Shown in pieces: positions 51,201 through 62,147 of a stretch of 64,000 bases of DNA. The DNA is taken from contig OU342814.1 of assembly GCA_910591455.2 (NCBI GenBank), positions 14,503,303-14,567,302 on the forward strand, given 5' to 3'. Position 1 is the stretch's first letter, and every line of letters begins with the position of its first letter. The notes under the pieces are model-generated. The model saw only the letters and a list, made by a program, of their open reading frames with translations. It was not told the DNA's origin and made no database searches. Both the position numbers and the translations under genes were made by a program. The stretch comes from Pholis gunnellus. Lineage: Eukaryota > Chordata > Actinopteri > Perciformes > Pholidae.

Positions 51201-52068
51201 AACGCCAGGTCGATTCATCCCAAGCTGTGATGAGGACGGCTACTACAGGAAGCAGCAGTGTGACAGGGGAGAGTGCTGGTGTGTTGACCAAAACGGAGGA
51301 GAAGTCGCCGGATCTAGGATGCGTGGCAAGCCAGACTGCGGTAAGTCCCCCAGGTTTCAGCTGTCAATAATAGAATTTGAAATTGAAAGCGGTATGTGGC
51401 AGGGAGAAAAAAACTCTCAACATGTCCGCTGCGGATTGGCCCACTTCTCTACCGCACCCCCAACATGCCTTCTGCACAAGGCTTTCTTTATGTCAAAGGA
51501 CTGAGGCCCACTGCAACATAACTCACTGCAGGGACCAGTGCCACATTCATGTGTCCGGAGTCATTTGCATTCTAAAGCGTCGCTTTGTCGCTGTGAGAAA
51601 AGTCTTTCAAGATAAATGAGGGCTGGTTGGACTGAAACCTGCACTTGATAAGAATGGCTCCTCTGGCAAGGTTTAGAAATAGCTATAAAAATCCAGACAA
51701 AGTCAAACATAAGCCCCCCTTTTTTATTTACCATTGCAGTCAATGTATTTAAATTGATGTCAGCATTTCTCATTGATTGAAAGAACTTCATCAAAGTTGA
51801 GAGGAAGAGATGCTGAACAGAATTTATTGCAATATAAAAGATTGCCAAAGTGGATTATTAAATCCCCCTGCACCCCCCGCCCCCCCCCCCGCCCTGCATG
51901 TTTTCTGCCCGTCTCTCTACAGATGATGAAATGGCATATTCAGGTGATATTGGCAGTGGTGTTGGATGGGAAGACGAGGAGGAGAAAGAGGCTGAGGAGA
52001 CTGCAGAGGAGGCCGAAGAGGAAGAGGGAGAGGTGGGGGAGGTGGATGATGGGGGCTATATCTGGTAA
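27760..52068 (+). CDS. spock2: SPARC/osteonectin, cwcv and kazal-like domains proteoglycan 2 (testican-2)
   Basis: A secreted extracellular-matrix heparan/chondroitin sulfate proteoglycan, mainly neural. Eleven coding exons: 27760-27948, 38621-38629, 39074-39119, 46371-46485, 46802-46907, 48517-48625, 48794-48928, 49544-49762, 50273-50335, 51209-51340 and 51923-52068. They are in phase and total 422 aa (human 424). A signal peptide (hydrophobic IACLLVPLVMLVG) is followed by NFMEDEQWLSTISQY. The Kazal-like domain spans exons 5-6 (CGSDGRNYASKCKLEQQ). The SPARC EC domain has two EF loops (DTNGDLYLDQAE at 258-269 and DSYRDGKVSTAE at 290-301). A thyroglobulin type-1 domain has CWCV at 353-356. Ser-Gly sites at 381-382 and 386-387 lie in the acidic tail, which ends DDGGYIW. 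The start is a perfect ACCATGG. Introns 1 (10.7 kb) and 3 (7.3 kb) are long. Confidence 0.97.
27949..38620 (+). other. spock2: spock2 intron 1
   Basis: 10.7 kb. Contains short CA/GT tracts (36417-36436 and 36822-36842), a repeat-like segment near 36290-36400 and a LINE 3'-tail fragment at 38388-38530. No coding exon was identified; the longest open frame (33356-33814, minus) has no recognisable domain. Several non-repetitive stretches (for example 28860-29060) could be conserved regulatory DNA but cannot be judged from one genome. Confidence 0.7.
38388..38530 (+). mobile_element. 3' tail fragment of a LINE-type retrotransposon
   Basis: Contains the phrases GCACTTTATTATCTGTATT, TTCAACTCCTCTGTATGTTC and GGTACATATCGGGAAATTGA, then CAATAAAGCTGACTTTGACC. 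These are the typical 3' end of a widespread fish LINE family as I recall it. It ends about 90 bp upstream of the spock2 microexon. Confidence 0.5.
38621..38629 (+). CDS. spock2: 9-nt microexon of spock2 encoding Glu-Val-Glu
   Basis: GAGGTAGAG is preceded by a long pyrimidine tract ending TTTCACCAG and followed by the donor GTCAGT. It joins exon 1 (RFRD) to the next exon (DDYVRTW) without frame change. The result, RFRD-EVE-DDYV, matches the human testican-2 sequence RFRDEVEDDY, so the three residues are expected in the protein and are found nowhere else between the two flanking exons. Confidence 0.85.
42236..42289. repeat. (GA)n microsatellite
   Basis: AG/GA dinucleotides with one GCGA interruption. 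Confidence 0.95.
42823..42847. repeat. (CA)n microsatellite
   Basis: About twelve uninterrupted CA units in spock2 intron 3. Confidence 0.95.
43036..43821. mobile_element. Probable nonautonomous DNA transposon (CAGGGT...ACCCTG ends)
   Basis: Left end CAGGGTACCTATGAGG. Right end GAGTCCCTGAGAACCCTG, whose reverse complement begins CAGGGTTC. The shared outer 6 bp and the CAG/CTG termini resemble hAT elements. The interior has AGGTATACAAGTATTTAAAA near the left and AAAAGGTCTTAAAGAG near the right, phrases I associate with fish repeats. No target duplication is visible and the inverted repeat is short. Confidence 0.4.
43890..44165. repeat. Interspersed repeat, AGCTTAGCACAAAGACTGG family, decayed copy 2
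   Basis: Shares with the family TTTTGAGAAATGTGCCTATT, CGCTTTCT..GTCGAGA, AGATCAATACCACTC, then CTACCAGCACTTCTAAA and ATCTTATTTGTTTAATC. The central AGCTTAGC block is mostly lost and replaced by a GGGGGGGG run. Confidence 0.5.
45543..45555. repeat. G13 homopolymer
   Basis: Run of 13 G in spock2 intron 3. Confidence 0.9.
46101..46126. repeat. (ATGG)n tetranucleotide repeat
   Basis: About six and a half ATGG units. Confidence 0.95.
50967..50980. repeat. C14 homopolymer
   Basis: Run of 14 C in the intron before the thyroglobulin exon of spock2. A shorter broken C tract occurs at about 51874-51890 in the next intron. Confidence 0.9.
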
Positions 52069-52113
52069 ACGTGTAGTCCAAGCTCTCTACGAGAGCATCT
52101 TGATGGTCCTGAA

Positions 52114-52164
<51 letters not shown>

Positions 52165-52925
52165 AGATCCTGCAAAGAGATGGACGTGGTGAAGCTCTCA
52201 CACTCAGAACAACACTTGCTTGTGAAAAAGCGAAGGGAGAGGGTTGCACGGGTTGGGAGAGGGAATATGCATATGTTATGGCCGTATTTAATGTTACAGG
52301 ATGTACTTTAAACAGGCAAGGGAAGGGGACATATCACTATTAATTATAGATCTAGAGAATTTTGTCCCTCATACTTGTGAATCTTTGTTCTCTTCTGTTG
52401 TAAGTCCTTTGAACTATCTTTGAGCAGTCTTAGCTGATGCATAGTGGAGACTTTAAGCAGTTGCAGGTGCTTGTCATGTGCTTGCATTGAAAAACGTAGA
52501 AAGACTGAGTGCATTTCAATAGTCCAAATTGGCCTCTTTCATCTTTTCTTTCTGCAGATTAACAACATTTAGATAACCAGTTTTGAGTTCAGGCAGGAAA
52601 CAGGCGATAAAGAGAGGAAGCCACATTAGAATATTGAAAAGCACCCTTTGACTTTACCGTTTTTCATGTCATTTGCTTCGGCTCATATGTGACAGTAGTC
52701 ATTCATGACTTAGTGAAAAAAAAGGTTTCTCACGCATCACTCTTTCGCTTGTATATAATGTGTGTATCAGAAGACAGATTGTCACCTATTAGTCCTGTTA
52801 TCAATGCCTTGAAAGACTAGCAGAATATACTGCTTAGTTGACAAGTGTACATCGTATCATAATGTGGATCAATTATTGTGTTTAATAAAAAACATTGAAA
52901 TAAAATAAACTTGTTTATGTGGCCC
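52069..52925 (+). other. spock2: spock2 3'UTR with clustered poly(A) signals
   Basis: About 850 bp of AT-rich 3'UTR. A CA microsatellite sits just 45 bases after the stop. Three AATAAA hexamers lie at 52884-52889, 52899-52904 and 52904-52909, so cleavage near 52920-52930 is likely. Confidence 0.7.
52113..52164. repeat. (AC)n microsatellite in the spock2 3'UTR
   Basis: About 24 AC units with small interruptions at each end. Confidence 0.95.
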
Positions 52926-54660
52926 AGCCGGCCACCGTACATGTAAGTCTGTGCATTTGTTCTTTCTTAATTTCTTGTCAAATTTTAGCACCAGCAATGG
53001 TGTTGTGCAGCATGTTTACTGGACCCTTCTCACAGCAAACCTTTTGACTATTTATAGCAAGAAAACCACAGCTGGAACTAATAACATCAATAAGTGTGTG
53101 TTTATGTGTGTGTGTGTGTGTGTTTATGTGTGTGTGTGTGTGTGTGTTTATGTGTGTGTGTGTGTGTGTGTTTATGTGTGTGTGTGTGTGTGTGTGGTTG
53201 TGTGTGGGGGTGTGTTTATATATATATAAATAGAGATAGATATAGCGGTTTTCAGCAGGCATTGGCCATTTTTAGCCGACCAAATGTGTATTATATTATT
53301 TTTTTAATCTGTGGTTTCCTCATTTAAACAAGTCTTAAAACACTGACTCTTAAAATATTGCTATTATTACAAGTACAATCTAGCAGTTAGGTGATCAACT
53401 TAACCATTTTCAAACAAGTTAAATTACATTTTTGAAAACAAACATTATAATAGATAATGATGCAGCCCATCTTAACAACTACCATTTCAAAGACATAAAT
53501 CGATGTGTGAGCACATCTTATTGTCAGCTCACTTCTGCTCTTGCCTTACCTCCCTCTGCAGTGGAGTGTAGCTTATATCTACGGGAAACCAGCAGAAATG
53601 AAATACAGTCTGCACATCAGCACTTCTAACAGCACAATGCCTATAGAAAAACTCTCCTCAGCCCCCTCGGGACATTGCTGAAGCCTCTCCACTGTGACCT
53701 ATTCAGTCTGGGAACAGTGAAATAGAAACCTTACAGTTAGATTCAGTGTATATGCATATTCTTGGAAGCCCGGGCCAAGAGAACTTGTCTTCGCATTGTA
53801 AAAACTGACAGTAACCAATCCTCTGAAATGTCATTTCTCAGTTTCACATTTCGGTGATAATGGAAATCCGGTAATGTCCCAGTGGGTGAAGCCGTAAATG
53901 TGTTAGCTGTGAGTGGGCATGCCCGCCAACAGATGTCTGAATACCTGATACTGACAGCACGTCTGTGGCTACCCAAAGGGACCAATCATTTTCAGCAACC
54001 TATCAGCAAGTAGTGCTGATTATTCTTCCCGTTTGGTGAAAAACAAGCCATATGTAACAGAAGCAGATTGAAATTAAAACACATTCAAAGTGTAATGTCT
54101 TTTCTTCATATTGTAGCTGTTAAATGACTACAGCTTAAATGGTTTAGGTGAAACCTGATGCACTTGTTCTCCCGTTGTTTTATCTGGTGCTTTGTGAATT
54201 TACATAGGGAATAATATGAATATTAAATCCTGCTTTATTCAGCCCGCTCGCTCTGAATTTCTCTGGTATTTTAGTTATGTGGGTAATTTGTGACAATTGT
54301 GTACATAAATGTACCCAGAGTACACCGAAGTACCACAAGAATAAACAATTTTATTGATAGAATTACATTACAGTATAATAAAACTATCTCAGAAGGTATT
54401 AAAGTCAATTTAACATCAATATTTCACAGTTTACTGCATAATTCTGGGTGAGAGTATGAACATTATAAATTAATGATTTTAATTGCATTTACTCCTTCAG
54501 ACTGACTTTGTAACAAAGTGAGGAATGAAACAGCAACGGTTTAAAAAATTACACATACTATCAAACTTCATTATTTAATATGAGTATATACACATAATCC
54601 ATATGGATTTAATCATCTAATCCTCTTCTCTAGCATATCTCAAGCTGCGGGGGTCCTCAG
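52926..54660. other. Intergenic between spock2 and tysnd1
   Basis: The two 3' ends converge here. It contains the GT-based nested repeat at 53094-53220 and otherwise AT-rich sequence with no recognisable gene. A minus-strand AATAAA (plus-strand TTTATT) at about 54350-54355 could serve tysnd1. Confidence 0.5.
53094..53220. repeat. Nested GT repeat with a 22-24 bp higher-order unit
   Basis: GT tracts are interrupted at regular spacing by TTTATG, at 53101, 53123, 53147 and 53171. The unit is therefore TTTAT plus eight or nine GT pairs, repeated four times, and then decays into GGTTGTGTGTGGGGG. Confidence 0.9.
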
Positions 54661-56856
54661 TTATAGTTTGCTTTGTGCACTCTGTAGCCGCCACACTGCG
54701 CTGACTTCTTTTTCTGTGCTATCCAACGCCCTGAACACATTAACATCCTTTGTCTGGTGAAAATGCTGCAACAATCTCTGGAAGACGCTCACTGGGATGC
54801 TAAAGTTGAGGTGCGGGTAGGTCACTTTGGCAGCGAAGTCCCTTGTGTTGCTGGACACGATACCTGCAAAACAGAAAATAATCCTTATAGTCTTAAAAAT
54901 GCATATACAGCAGTGCAGAAAGAGCGATCTGGTGTGTTTAGCTGCCTTCTCTCTACACCGGGGTGCATTGTTACAGCGTAGTTTTATGGTCATCATGTGC
55001 CCCCCACTGATCAAAAGGAGTACAGGATTTTGTAGTTGCAGGGTTTCTTACCCAGCAGCTCTCCTGAGTGTGTCCGCACCACAGCACCCCCGCTGGTCCC
55101 AGCTTGTACTGCACAAGTGGTCTGAAGCATCACAGGCTGGTCCTTCCAGTTGATGGTTTTGGAGAGGACACCACAGGTCAGGGACGGACCACATCTCCGG
55201 CCCAAGCCACCATATCCCACCACAACTACAGATTCCCCTGCAGGCAGTCAAACCAAGCTGAACATCAGGCTTATAACAGTTTAATTGGGCCAAAGAGACC
55301 CATCTCTTCTGGCACTGACTGTAAATCCAGATGTTACTCCCAAAAACCAACTATTTTGACTAAACAAGACTGAAGTCAAACCTGGACTGTAACTCTGAGC
55401 CATGCAAGGGACCACAGCCTCTGTGACGGAGTCCCTCAGCTGCACCAAAGCCAAATCATAGGACGAGGAGGCTTTGGTGGCAAACAGCACATCACCCACG
55501 ACATCATGGACTCTGTGAAACAGAAGTGGCCAAAACAAACAGCAAGCGTTACATATTCTGCATTGTTTGTACCAAATCAGTACAAAGTGTGATCAGAAAC
55601 AATACAGCGTGTTGAAAGATGAAAAGGAATTTCACGTTTTGATGTAATAATATTTTAATAAAGTTAAAATAAAATAAACTTTCTGATGTGACTGAGCCAT
55701 TGTTAGGGTTATTAGTTCCACCCGTGGCTTTCCTGCTATAGTCAAAGTGTTCAGATTTGAGAAAGTTTTTTTGACAGCCCACATTTAATTATTAAAAAGG
55801 GGTTCACGTGTGATGTCACCTGTCCCTGTGATGGAACTTCAGGTTGACTGTCGACTTCCCGTTGACGACGTGGCGGCAGGTGACGACCAGCCGAGGGGCG
55901 ACGACCACCCCTGAGCCCCAGAACAGTCCGCTGTCCACGAAGCACACAGTGGGGGATTTCACAGCTCTGGTCTCGTGGGCCGCGGCGGACACGAGGAGGC
56001 CCGCCTCTCCCGGATGGAGCCAAACATCTCGGAGTGGATCTTGACCTCTCGTGCAGCGGATGATGTTCCTGAAGATCGAGTGGACCGAGCAGACCAGCGT
56101 GAGGCCAATCCACTCGTTCGCCTTCCACCCAAACGGAGACACGATCAGTCCGAGGAGACGCACGTTGTCCGGGGCTTTCACCGCGAACAACCCTCCGCCC
56201 TCTGTGCCCGGTAAGCAGCGGGCGTCTGTGAGGATGACGGCGTTGTCCTCCCCGGACAGGTTGCTGACGATGCCCCTGCTGAGGCTGCTGCCGAAGAGGT
56301 CCAAGCAGAGGGAGCCGAAAGGTGAGCCGCACGCAACAACCGGGCAGCCTTTACGGAGAGACGAGCCGCTCTGCCAGGGTATGGTCCCCGCATTCGGGCC
56401 GCTGTCTGCCGCCGCCACGCTTAGCTTGAGCACAGCGAACCAGCTGAGGGACTTCGCGTCTGCGATCAGCTCCTCGTCCTCCTCGTCCACGTGGAAACGC
56501 CACTTGTCCGCCTCTTGGAAAACTGCCTGGAAAGCCCGCCCGAACTCCAGACAGTTCACCAGCATCAGCAGCTCGGCCGCGACCTCCCGGTGAGGTGTTG
56601 TTTTGCTCCGGGAGGGTGAGGACAAGCTGACGCGGATTTTAAGTTTTTCGCTGAAGCTGCGCGGCGACAGGAACCCGTGGTCCGAGGAGAGGGACTCTTT
56701 GTCGGTGGTGAAACGGGAAAACGGGAAGCCCGTGCATAGCACTGTACCGGACTGACGGTGGACGATAACTCCGCTGCAGCTCACGGGTTTCTTTGCTGAA
56801 AAAGCCTCAAACAGCTGGACGACACAGCAACACTTCTCCACCTCCTGTACCTCCAT
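54661..56856 (-). CDS. tysnd1: Trypsin-like peroxisomal matrix peptidase 1
   Basis: A peroxisomal serine protease that removes leader peptides from PTS2 proteins and cleaves PTS1 beta-oxidation enzymes. Four exons: 55820-56856, 55382-55512, 55052-55237 and 54661-54863. They are in phase and total 518 aa (human about 566). I chose the ATG at 56856 (A at -3, G at +4); no earlier in-frame ATG exists. The C-terminal half is the trypsin-like domain: His329 in TCRHVV, Asp365 in SSYDLALVQL and Ser438 in GTSGGA form the triad, each on a different exon. The protein ends SKL, a perfect PTS1 peroxisomal signal. The N-terminal region is the regulatory, self-processed part. The left neighbour spock2 is convergent, and sar1a is upstream on the same strand. 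Confidence 0.96.
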
Positions 56857-57078
56857 GCTGCAGGTGAACTTTAACCGCGCTACTGCATAAGTGACTAGAA
56901 GACTCTGGAGACCCGTTGAAAGGCTGCACAGAGTCCAGTAGTTACACAAGACTCCATACTGTAGTGGTGTAGCAAACTGACTCCGAGTTTAAACTTTAAC
57001 TAGTCTTCTCTCGCTAATAGTATCCACAGTAGTGTTTACAAGCGTGAACTCTGTCGTCTAGCTTCCTGTTTGAGTCTC

Positions 57079-57157
57079 ATTGGTCCACGAGAAAAGACCC
57101 AACACCCACAGAGTAATATGATTGGTCTGAATATTGATTATCAAGCTCTGAGCCAAT
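57079..57157 (-). promoter_or_regulatory. tysnd1: CCAAT-box cluster upstream of tysnd1
   Basis: Three CCAAT cores lie within 80 bp: minus strand at 57083-57079 and 57125-57121, and plus strand at 57153-57157. They are 225-300 bp above the start codon. No TATA box is evident, which suits a housekeeping promoter bound by NF-Y. Confidence 0.5.
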
Positions 57158-57449
57158 GGGAGACAAGGAGGCGGGAAATATGTTTATTGTGCTCCATTGT
57201 AGCCTACCCGTTAATTATTTGAATGTTTTGGGGATCATTTGAAAAAATTAATGTTTGGAAATATCCTAAATGACCTTTTAATTAACTGTAATATCTAAAA
57301 CTTGGCGTTTTAATGACAAAAAAGTGAAATAATTGCTGCCGGATAATTTTTGCTGCCGGATAATTTTTGATACTATGGTGTAGTAATACATGTGAGAAAA
57401 TAGATACACATTTGCAAGACAAGAAAGATTTATAGGATTGTCAAAAATA

Positions 57450-58596
57450 TTTATTAGGCTCAAACTTCACACGTTAAATAACAATATGACCTGCCTTTTG
57501 TAACGGATACATTACGTCAGAGTTCAAGACTTGGTGTAATATGAGGCAGGCCACATTTTTATTGCAAAATATAAATAAGAGCTTATATACAAAATAATGT
57601 ATAATATTGCACTAAGAGGTAATTGCATGCATATCTTTTGCGTGCCCTATTTTTATGCACCACCCAAGTACTCTCATAATATCACTGCATGTTTTGAGCA
57701 GCCACTAGTCACAAAGTACTCGAGTTGTTTCACAGCAATAAACTATCATGAAAACCGGTAGTTTGGCATCCACCACATCACCTGGCTGTGCTTATGCAGT
57801 TTACATATACTGCAATTATTAGACACTGTTCTGTGCTATCAAATAAAGCTCATCACAGCAAAATGTCAGTTAATGCACTTGTGGTCACATTCATATGATT
57901 GGCCTGCAGTTGTAAACCCTTTAAACAATTAGAAAAAACATGAAATCGGTAGAACTGTCCGTATCCTTGGAGGTAGCAGGCTCCTGTCTTAACACTTTTC
58001 TTAATAACAAATATGGCACCAAATCTCTGCAGCACTTTCGAGAAAACCTGTTTTCTTGGATGAAAAATCTTACGGTTCTTCAAGATTCCCATTGGTTTGA
58101 AATAAGTAGGGTAAACATAAATATATAATTATAATATTCACTCTCAATCAAGGAAGAGTAACCTCAAACTCAAAATGTTAACCAAATTGACCTTCACTGT
58201 AAGTCTACACCAGCAGCTAAAAATAAACCCGGGTCAGAAACTGGTTCACAGCGACGACATGTTCTATATGGCAGACAGAATTCTCTACAGGCTTTACATA
58301 AAGGTAGAACCCACACCATGAAGATTATTCTCCACACGCAATCTGAACAAGACGGATGATTCATTACTTAATCTTTGACTCGAACGTGGTATGATTGATA
58401 TCGATTTCTTTGAACTCACGAAGAATACAAAGTATATTAACACAAAACACTCGTAACACATGTCCTACTGGCACAGTTCAAGTGCTAAATATGGTATAGG
58501 TAACAAAATATCTCCATGGCAGGTGTTTTTTTTAGTGGAACATGTCTTTCTGTGTGCAGGTAGCATGGTGAATGGGGTTTGTTAAAAGAGCATGAA
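57450..58596 (-). other. sar1a: sar1a 3'UTR
   Basis: The region downstream of the sar1a stop has no exon. Minus-strand AATAAA hexamers lie at 57558-57563 and 57450-57455, giving a 3'UTR of about 1.0-1.15 kb. The gap from 57160 to 57450 separates it from the tysnd1 promoter and shows nothing recognisable. Confidence 0.55.
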
Positions 58597-60114
58597 TCAG
58601 TCAATATACTGGGATAGCCAGCGGAAACCGTCTCCATATCCTTGTCTCTTCAGCACACTACACATGTAAACCTCCATGGGCCTCAAATTCAGCTCCTTCA
58701 GTGACACTTTGCCCTGAAAAGAAACAAAAGGACACATTTCAACCTACTTTACCATGGACAGAGAACATGTACGATATCTTAAACCTGATCATCTTGAAAA
58801 ATAACACTTTTCTTCTGTGCTGAAAGGGTGGTATGATCTGGCAATGCAACATTTGTGAAGCACACTGTTATTATTCAGTGAAAATGTCCCAGAACGACCA
58901 GGCAGCATGGACACAAACGTGCTATTTAATGAAGTCCTATCAGAGAAAGATTATAGGAAATATGCTGTTTCAGTGTTTCTACTGCTTTCCAACATACAGA
59001 TTCCATTCACATCATTTAATCCCTCGTGTGTTGATTACCTTTCCAGTCGTGTGTCCATGAAGGCCAAAGATTCCTCTGAGGCCATCCTCACTGATGGCCT
59101 CGGGGCGGTCTATCTTATTCCCCAGGATGAGAACCGGGACGTTTGAGATGGTTTCATCCGTCAACAGGGCCTGCGGACAGAAAGGGTTCAAATATACACC
59201 AAAGAGAACTGCGTTGAGCGTCATATACAAGGGAAACCAATACAATTAACTTACATCCAGTTCAACTTTAGCCTCTGCTAGTCGCTCATGGTCTGCACAA
59301 TCCACTATGTAGACCACACCGTTTATGGCCGGGAGGTAGTTCTTCCAGATCCTTCGTGCTGCGAAAGCGACACAATGTCAGCATGTACGTGCACACAGCT
59401 GCCAGGACATCAAACTGCATCTTTGTTATTCCTACCTTGTGTATGACCTCCCAGGTCAAACGTTGTAAAAGTCATCCCAGCTATGGTCAGCTCCTCGGAG
59501 GCTGAGGACAGAGGGGAAGCACTGACTTTAGACAAGCGATGGAACAAAACTGACTACAGAACTGGCGGCATGTCAAATCGCTGAATGTACTTGGATGCAG
59601 CGTTGGCACGTGTTGTCCCAGCCGGTCGTCTCTAAGCATGTGCAGGAGTGTAGTTTTTCCAGCATTGTCTAGTCCGAGGAACACTAGCTTGCCACTCTTC
59701 TTGTACAACCCTGAGGATACAAAGCAAACAAACCATATTCATTTGAAATAAGATCACTGTAAGCTGAAGGAGGAGGACAGACATGGGAATTCTACTAGAT
59801 CTATGTTTGTACACATTGACCTCTACTGACAAAGGGACAGACAGTTATTTAAAAATGACAAACATATAATGTTTCTGACAATGTTGGGAAGTTTGCTCTC
59901 TGGACAGATCTCATCCATGCTTACATTCAGTGTGGTTCATGAGTTATAGCTATTTTAGTTTGGGTCAGTCAATTTATTTTACATGACGACAACGTTCTGG
60001 TGCTTAAGGCTGGACTATATTATTAATATATGTGCAGTATATGTGCAGTACTTTACCTAATAGTTGCAAGACACTGCTGAAGCTCCTGTAGATCCAGTCA
60101 AAAATAAAAGACAT
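58597..60114 (-). CDS. sar1a: Secretion-associated Ras-related GTPase 1A (SAR1, COPII)
   Basis: A small GTPase of ER exit sites. In its GTP form its N-terminal amphipathic helix inserts into the membrane and recruits SEC23/SEC24 to start COPII coat assembly. Six coding exons: 60057-60114, 59591-59710, 59436-59501, 59255-59358, 59039-59170 and 58597-58713. They are in phase and total exactly 198 aa, the length of all vertebrate SAR1 proteins. The N-terminus MSFIFDWIYRSFSSVLQ is the amphipathic STAR helix. P-loop GLDNAGKT is at 32-39, DLGGH with catalytic His79 at 75-79, and NKID at 134-137. The C-terminus is FRWLSQYID. Residues are mixed between human SAR1A and SAR1B; adjacency to tysnd1 and ppa1, as on human 10q22, decides for sar1a. 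Confidence 0.95.
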
Positions 60115-60606
60115 TTCTCTGGACTGCCTGTAATACAGATCATATATCATTATTTTTATTATAGCACATTAATGAAGAACACAGCCCAGGACAGTGATTA
60201 GTTCAAATGCCTGTCGGACCTTAACCGAGCCTCCTCTGCCCTCATAAGCATACATGAGAAGATGAAAACAAGTCACAGCACATCAAGACAGAATGAGCTA
60301 GAAAATAAGTATAGCATTTAATGTAGCGTTGCAAAATGACAGAATCTAGCACTGAAGCTCATTGTTAATCATTATTCCCGACCCTGGATTACGCTGCTGG
60401 TATGTATAAGCTCTGCGTAATCACACAAGCTTTAAAGCACGAAAGGAAAGGAAGACAAACTAAATCACAAACAGGCTTCAACAGATTTTTAGATGTTGTT
60501 TCTCAGAGCTGTCTCACTAAGTTACACTGATCTTCCTTTGACTATTTTTATGACGGGTTGTGGCAAGGACACTTGATCTCGGCAGTCGCCCCCTGCTTCC
60601 CCCTCT

Positions 60607-60622
60607 CACTCACACACACACA

Positions 60623-60672
<50 letters not shown>

Positions 60673-60682
60673 CACACACACC
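60607..60682. repeat. Compound (CA)n/(CT)n microsatellite in sar1a intron 1
   Basis: CA units, a short CT stretch, then about 18 more CA units with CTCA interruptions. Confidence 0.95.
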
Positions 60683-61280
60683 TGTCACTCTATATGAGAC
60701 TTGATGTTCTTGTTGCAATGAATAGTGAGGCCTTCAGTGACTAAGGCTTCGGCAAAATACCCAACTGTTGATTACTTATCATCCAGTGTTTCAGTATTGG
60801 GTCCTTTTCTAAACACCAAACTTCCATTTATAAAGTACGACATTTAAATCCAACGTCTACGGAATAAACACTGAAACACAACAGGCAACGTGTACTTCAG
60901 GTAACCCTCTATAATGTCGGTATTCATGAAATCGCACCAGGTTTTCATGCAAATCTCAAACCAGTATTACAAAATAAATATACATTTATTACAACATGAA
61001 ACAGGCCACAAAAGTCATGATTGGACTCCTCGGAAATGTTAGTTTCAGCGATTTTACTGGCACAGTTGGGCTTATCACGTGAAGCTCGTAGTAGCGACAT
61101 CAGCTGTCATACAGTAAACAATGATACAATGATCAGCTGTTATTTAGTAAACAACATACGCGCAGAGATGTGGAACTAAACCTTCATAATGTCAGTAAAG
61201 TGCTTCAACAAGCAGAAAAATACACTTAAAACGCGGAGACTGAAACAGCGTCAGCCTGACATATAAATTGGGGGAATTAC

Positions 61281-61370
61281 CTTTGTCTGTCGTATTTAAG
61301 AACTGCCCGTCAGTTGGTTTTTGGTCCGACCTGTCCCGTCGACCGTCATGTAGCCTACGAGTTTGACAGT
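61281..61370 (-). other. sar1a: Probable noncoding first exon of sar1a
   Basis: The donor ACAAAG|GTAATT (gt at 61280-61279) lies about 1.17 kb above the ATG. An acceptor ATTACAG lies about 16 bases before the ATG. The upstream limit is estimated. The intron holds a CA-rich microsatellite. Confidence 0.5.
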
Positions 61371-61373
61371 TAG

Positions 61374-61387
61374 CCGGAAATACGTCA
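61374..61387 (-). promoter_or_regulatory. sar1a: sar1a promoter: CRE/UPRE-like TGACGTA and ETS TTCCGG
   Basis: On the minus strand, TGACGTATTTCCGGCT combines an ATF/CREB/XBP1-type TGACGT core (61387-61381) with an ETS core (61379-61374) just above the predicted first exon. COPII genes are known targets of the unfolded-protein response; that role is inferred here. Confidence 0.4.
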
Positions 61388-61399
61388 CTAGGATGGCAT

Positions 61400-62140
61400 G
61401 TAGAGCGCGCGGGAGGCGGGGCTCATGCCAGTAATAATTTTCTTAAAAATGTAACATAAACTCGCACTGCTGTCTTTCACAACAGGATTTGAATTGCTAA
61501 GTATTTTGGGAATGTTTAATACGTGATTTTATACAATATTAACACATGCAATGTTCTCGTCACAGGTACAAATGAAATGCTCAAGCACAATGTAAAGTTA
61601 TGTTAAATATGACAATGTATTTTGAATGTGAGGTCCAAAAAATGTACTTCATTGTAAATGTTGTGCAACAAAATTCCCCGTGTGGACTACTAATACAAAT
61701 CTGGAAATAATTTTGCTATTATACCTATTTGTTTGCCTTTATTAGTCCATATAAACTGTTAAATAAAATAAAAAGGATGGGCATACGCCTGATGGTATAG
61801 GTTCATCACAAATAAATGAAGACAAAGGGATTACCTATTATAACATACATCACAAAGATTAAGTATAGCCGTAAATAAATGCATCAACAAATAAAAGTAA
61901 TGTAGGGTACTGAACACTAGGTGGCAGCCTTATAACAAAAAGAGAAGTTCAGTCCAAAGCAGTTTTTTAAAGATAAAGCAAATTTCAACTTGATTTCCTT
62001 AAAATTCTCTCCCTAACAGCTCTGCTCATTAAACGTGCAGTTAAGGCAGCAACAGAGAAACTAGTACTCGTCTCCTAATTCAGAATAGATTCTGTTGCAG
62101 ACAAAGAAATCACACTTTGATGATAATTTAACCAGAGAAG
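61400..62140. other. Intergenic between sar1a and ppa1
   Basis: About 740 bp, AT-rich, with no recognisable gene or repeat. Confidence 0.5.
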
Positions 62141-62141
62141 C

Positions 62142-62147
62142 TTTATT
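62142..62147 (-). terminator. ppa1: Poly(A) signal of ppa1
   Basis: A minus-strand AATAAA about 250 bases below the ppa1 stop codon. Confidence 0.6.

Noticed and set aside
51773..52192. 139-codon plus-strand frame over the last spock2 exon
   Set aside because: It reads the acidic-tail exon out of frame and runs into the CA microsatellite.
53094..53220. Regular spaced repeats considered as a CRISPR-like array
   Set aside because: The spacers are themselves GT repeats, the genome is a vertebrate, and no cas genes exist.
52951..53262. Val/Cys/Tyr and His/Thr repeat proteins over the GT tract
   Set aside because: They are translations of a dinucleotide repeat on either strand, not genes.
56857..56949. 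31-codon N-terminal extension of tysnd1 starting at TTG
   Set aside because: No ATG in the extension, whereas the ATG at 56856 has a strong Kozak context.
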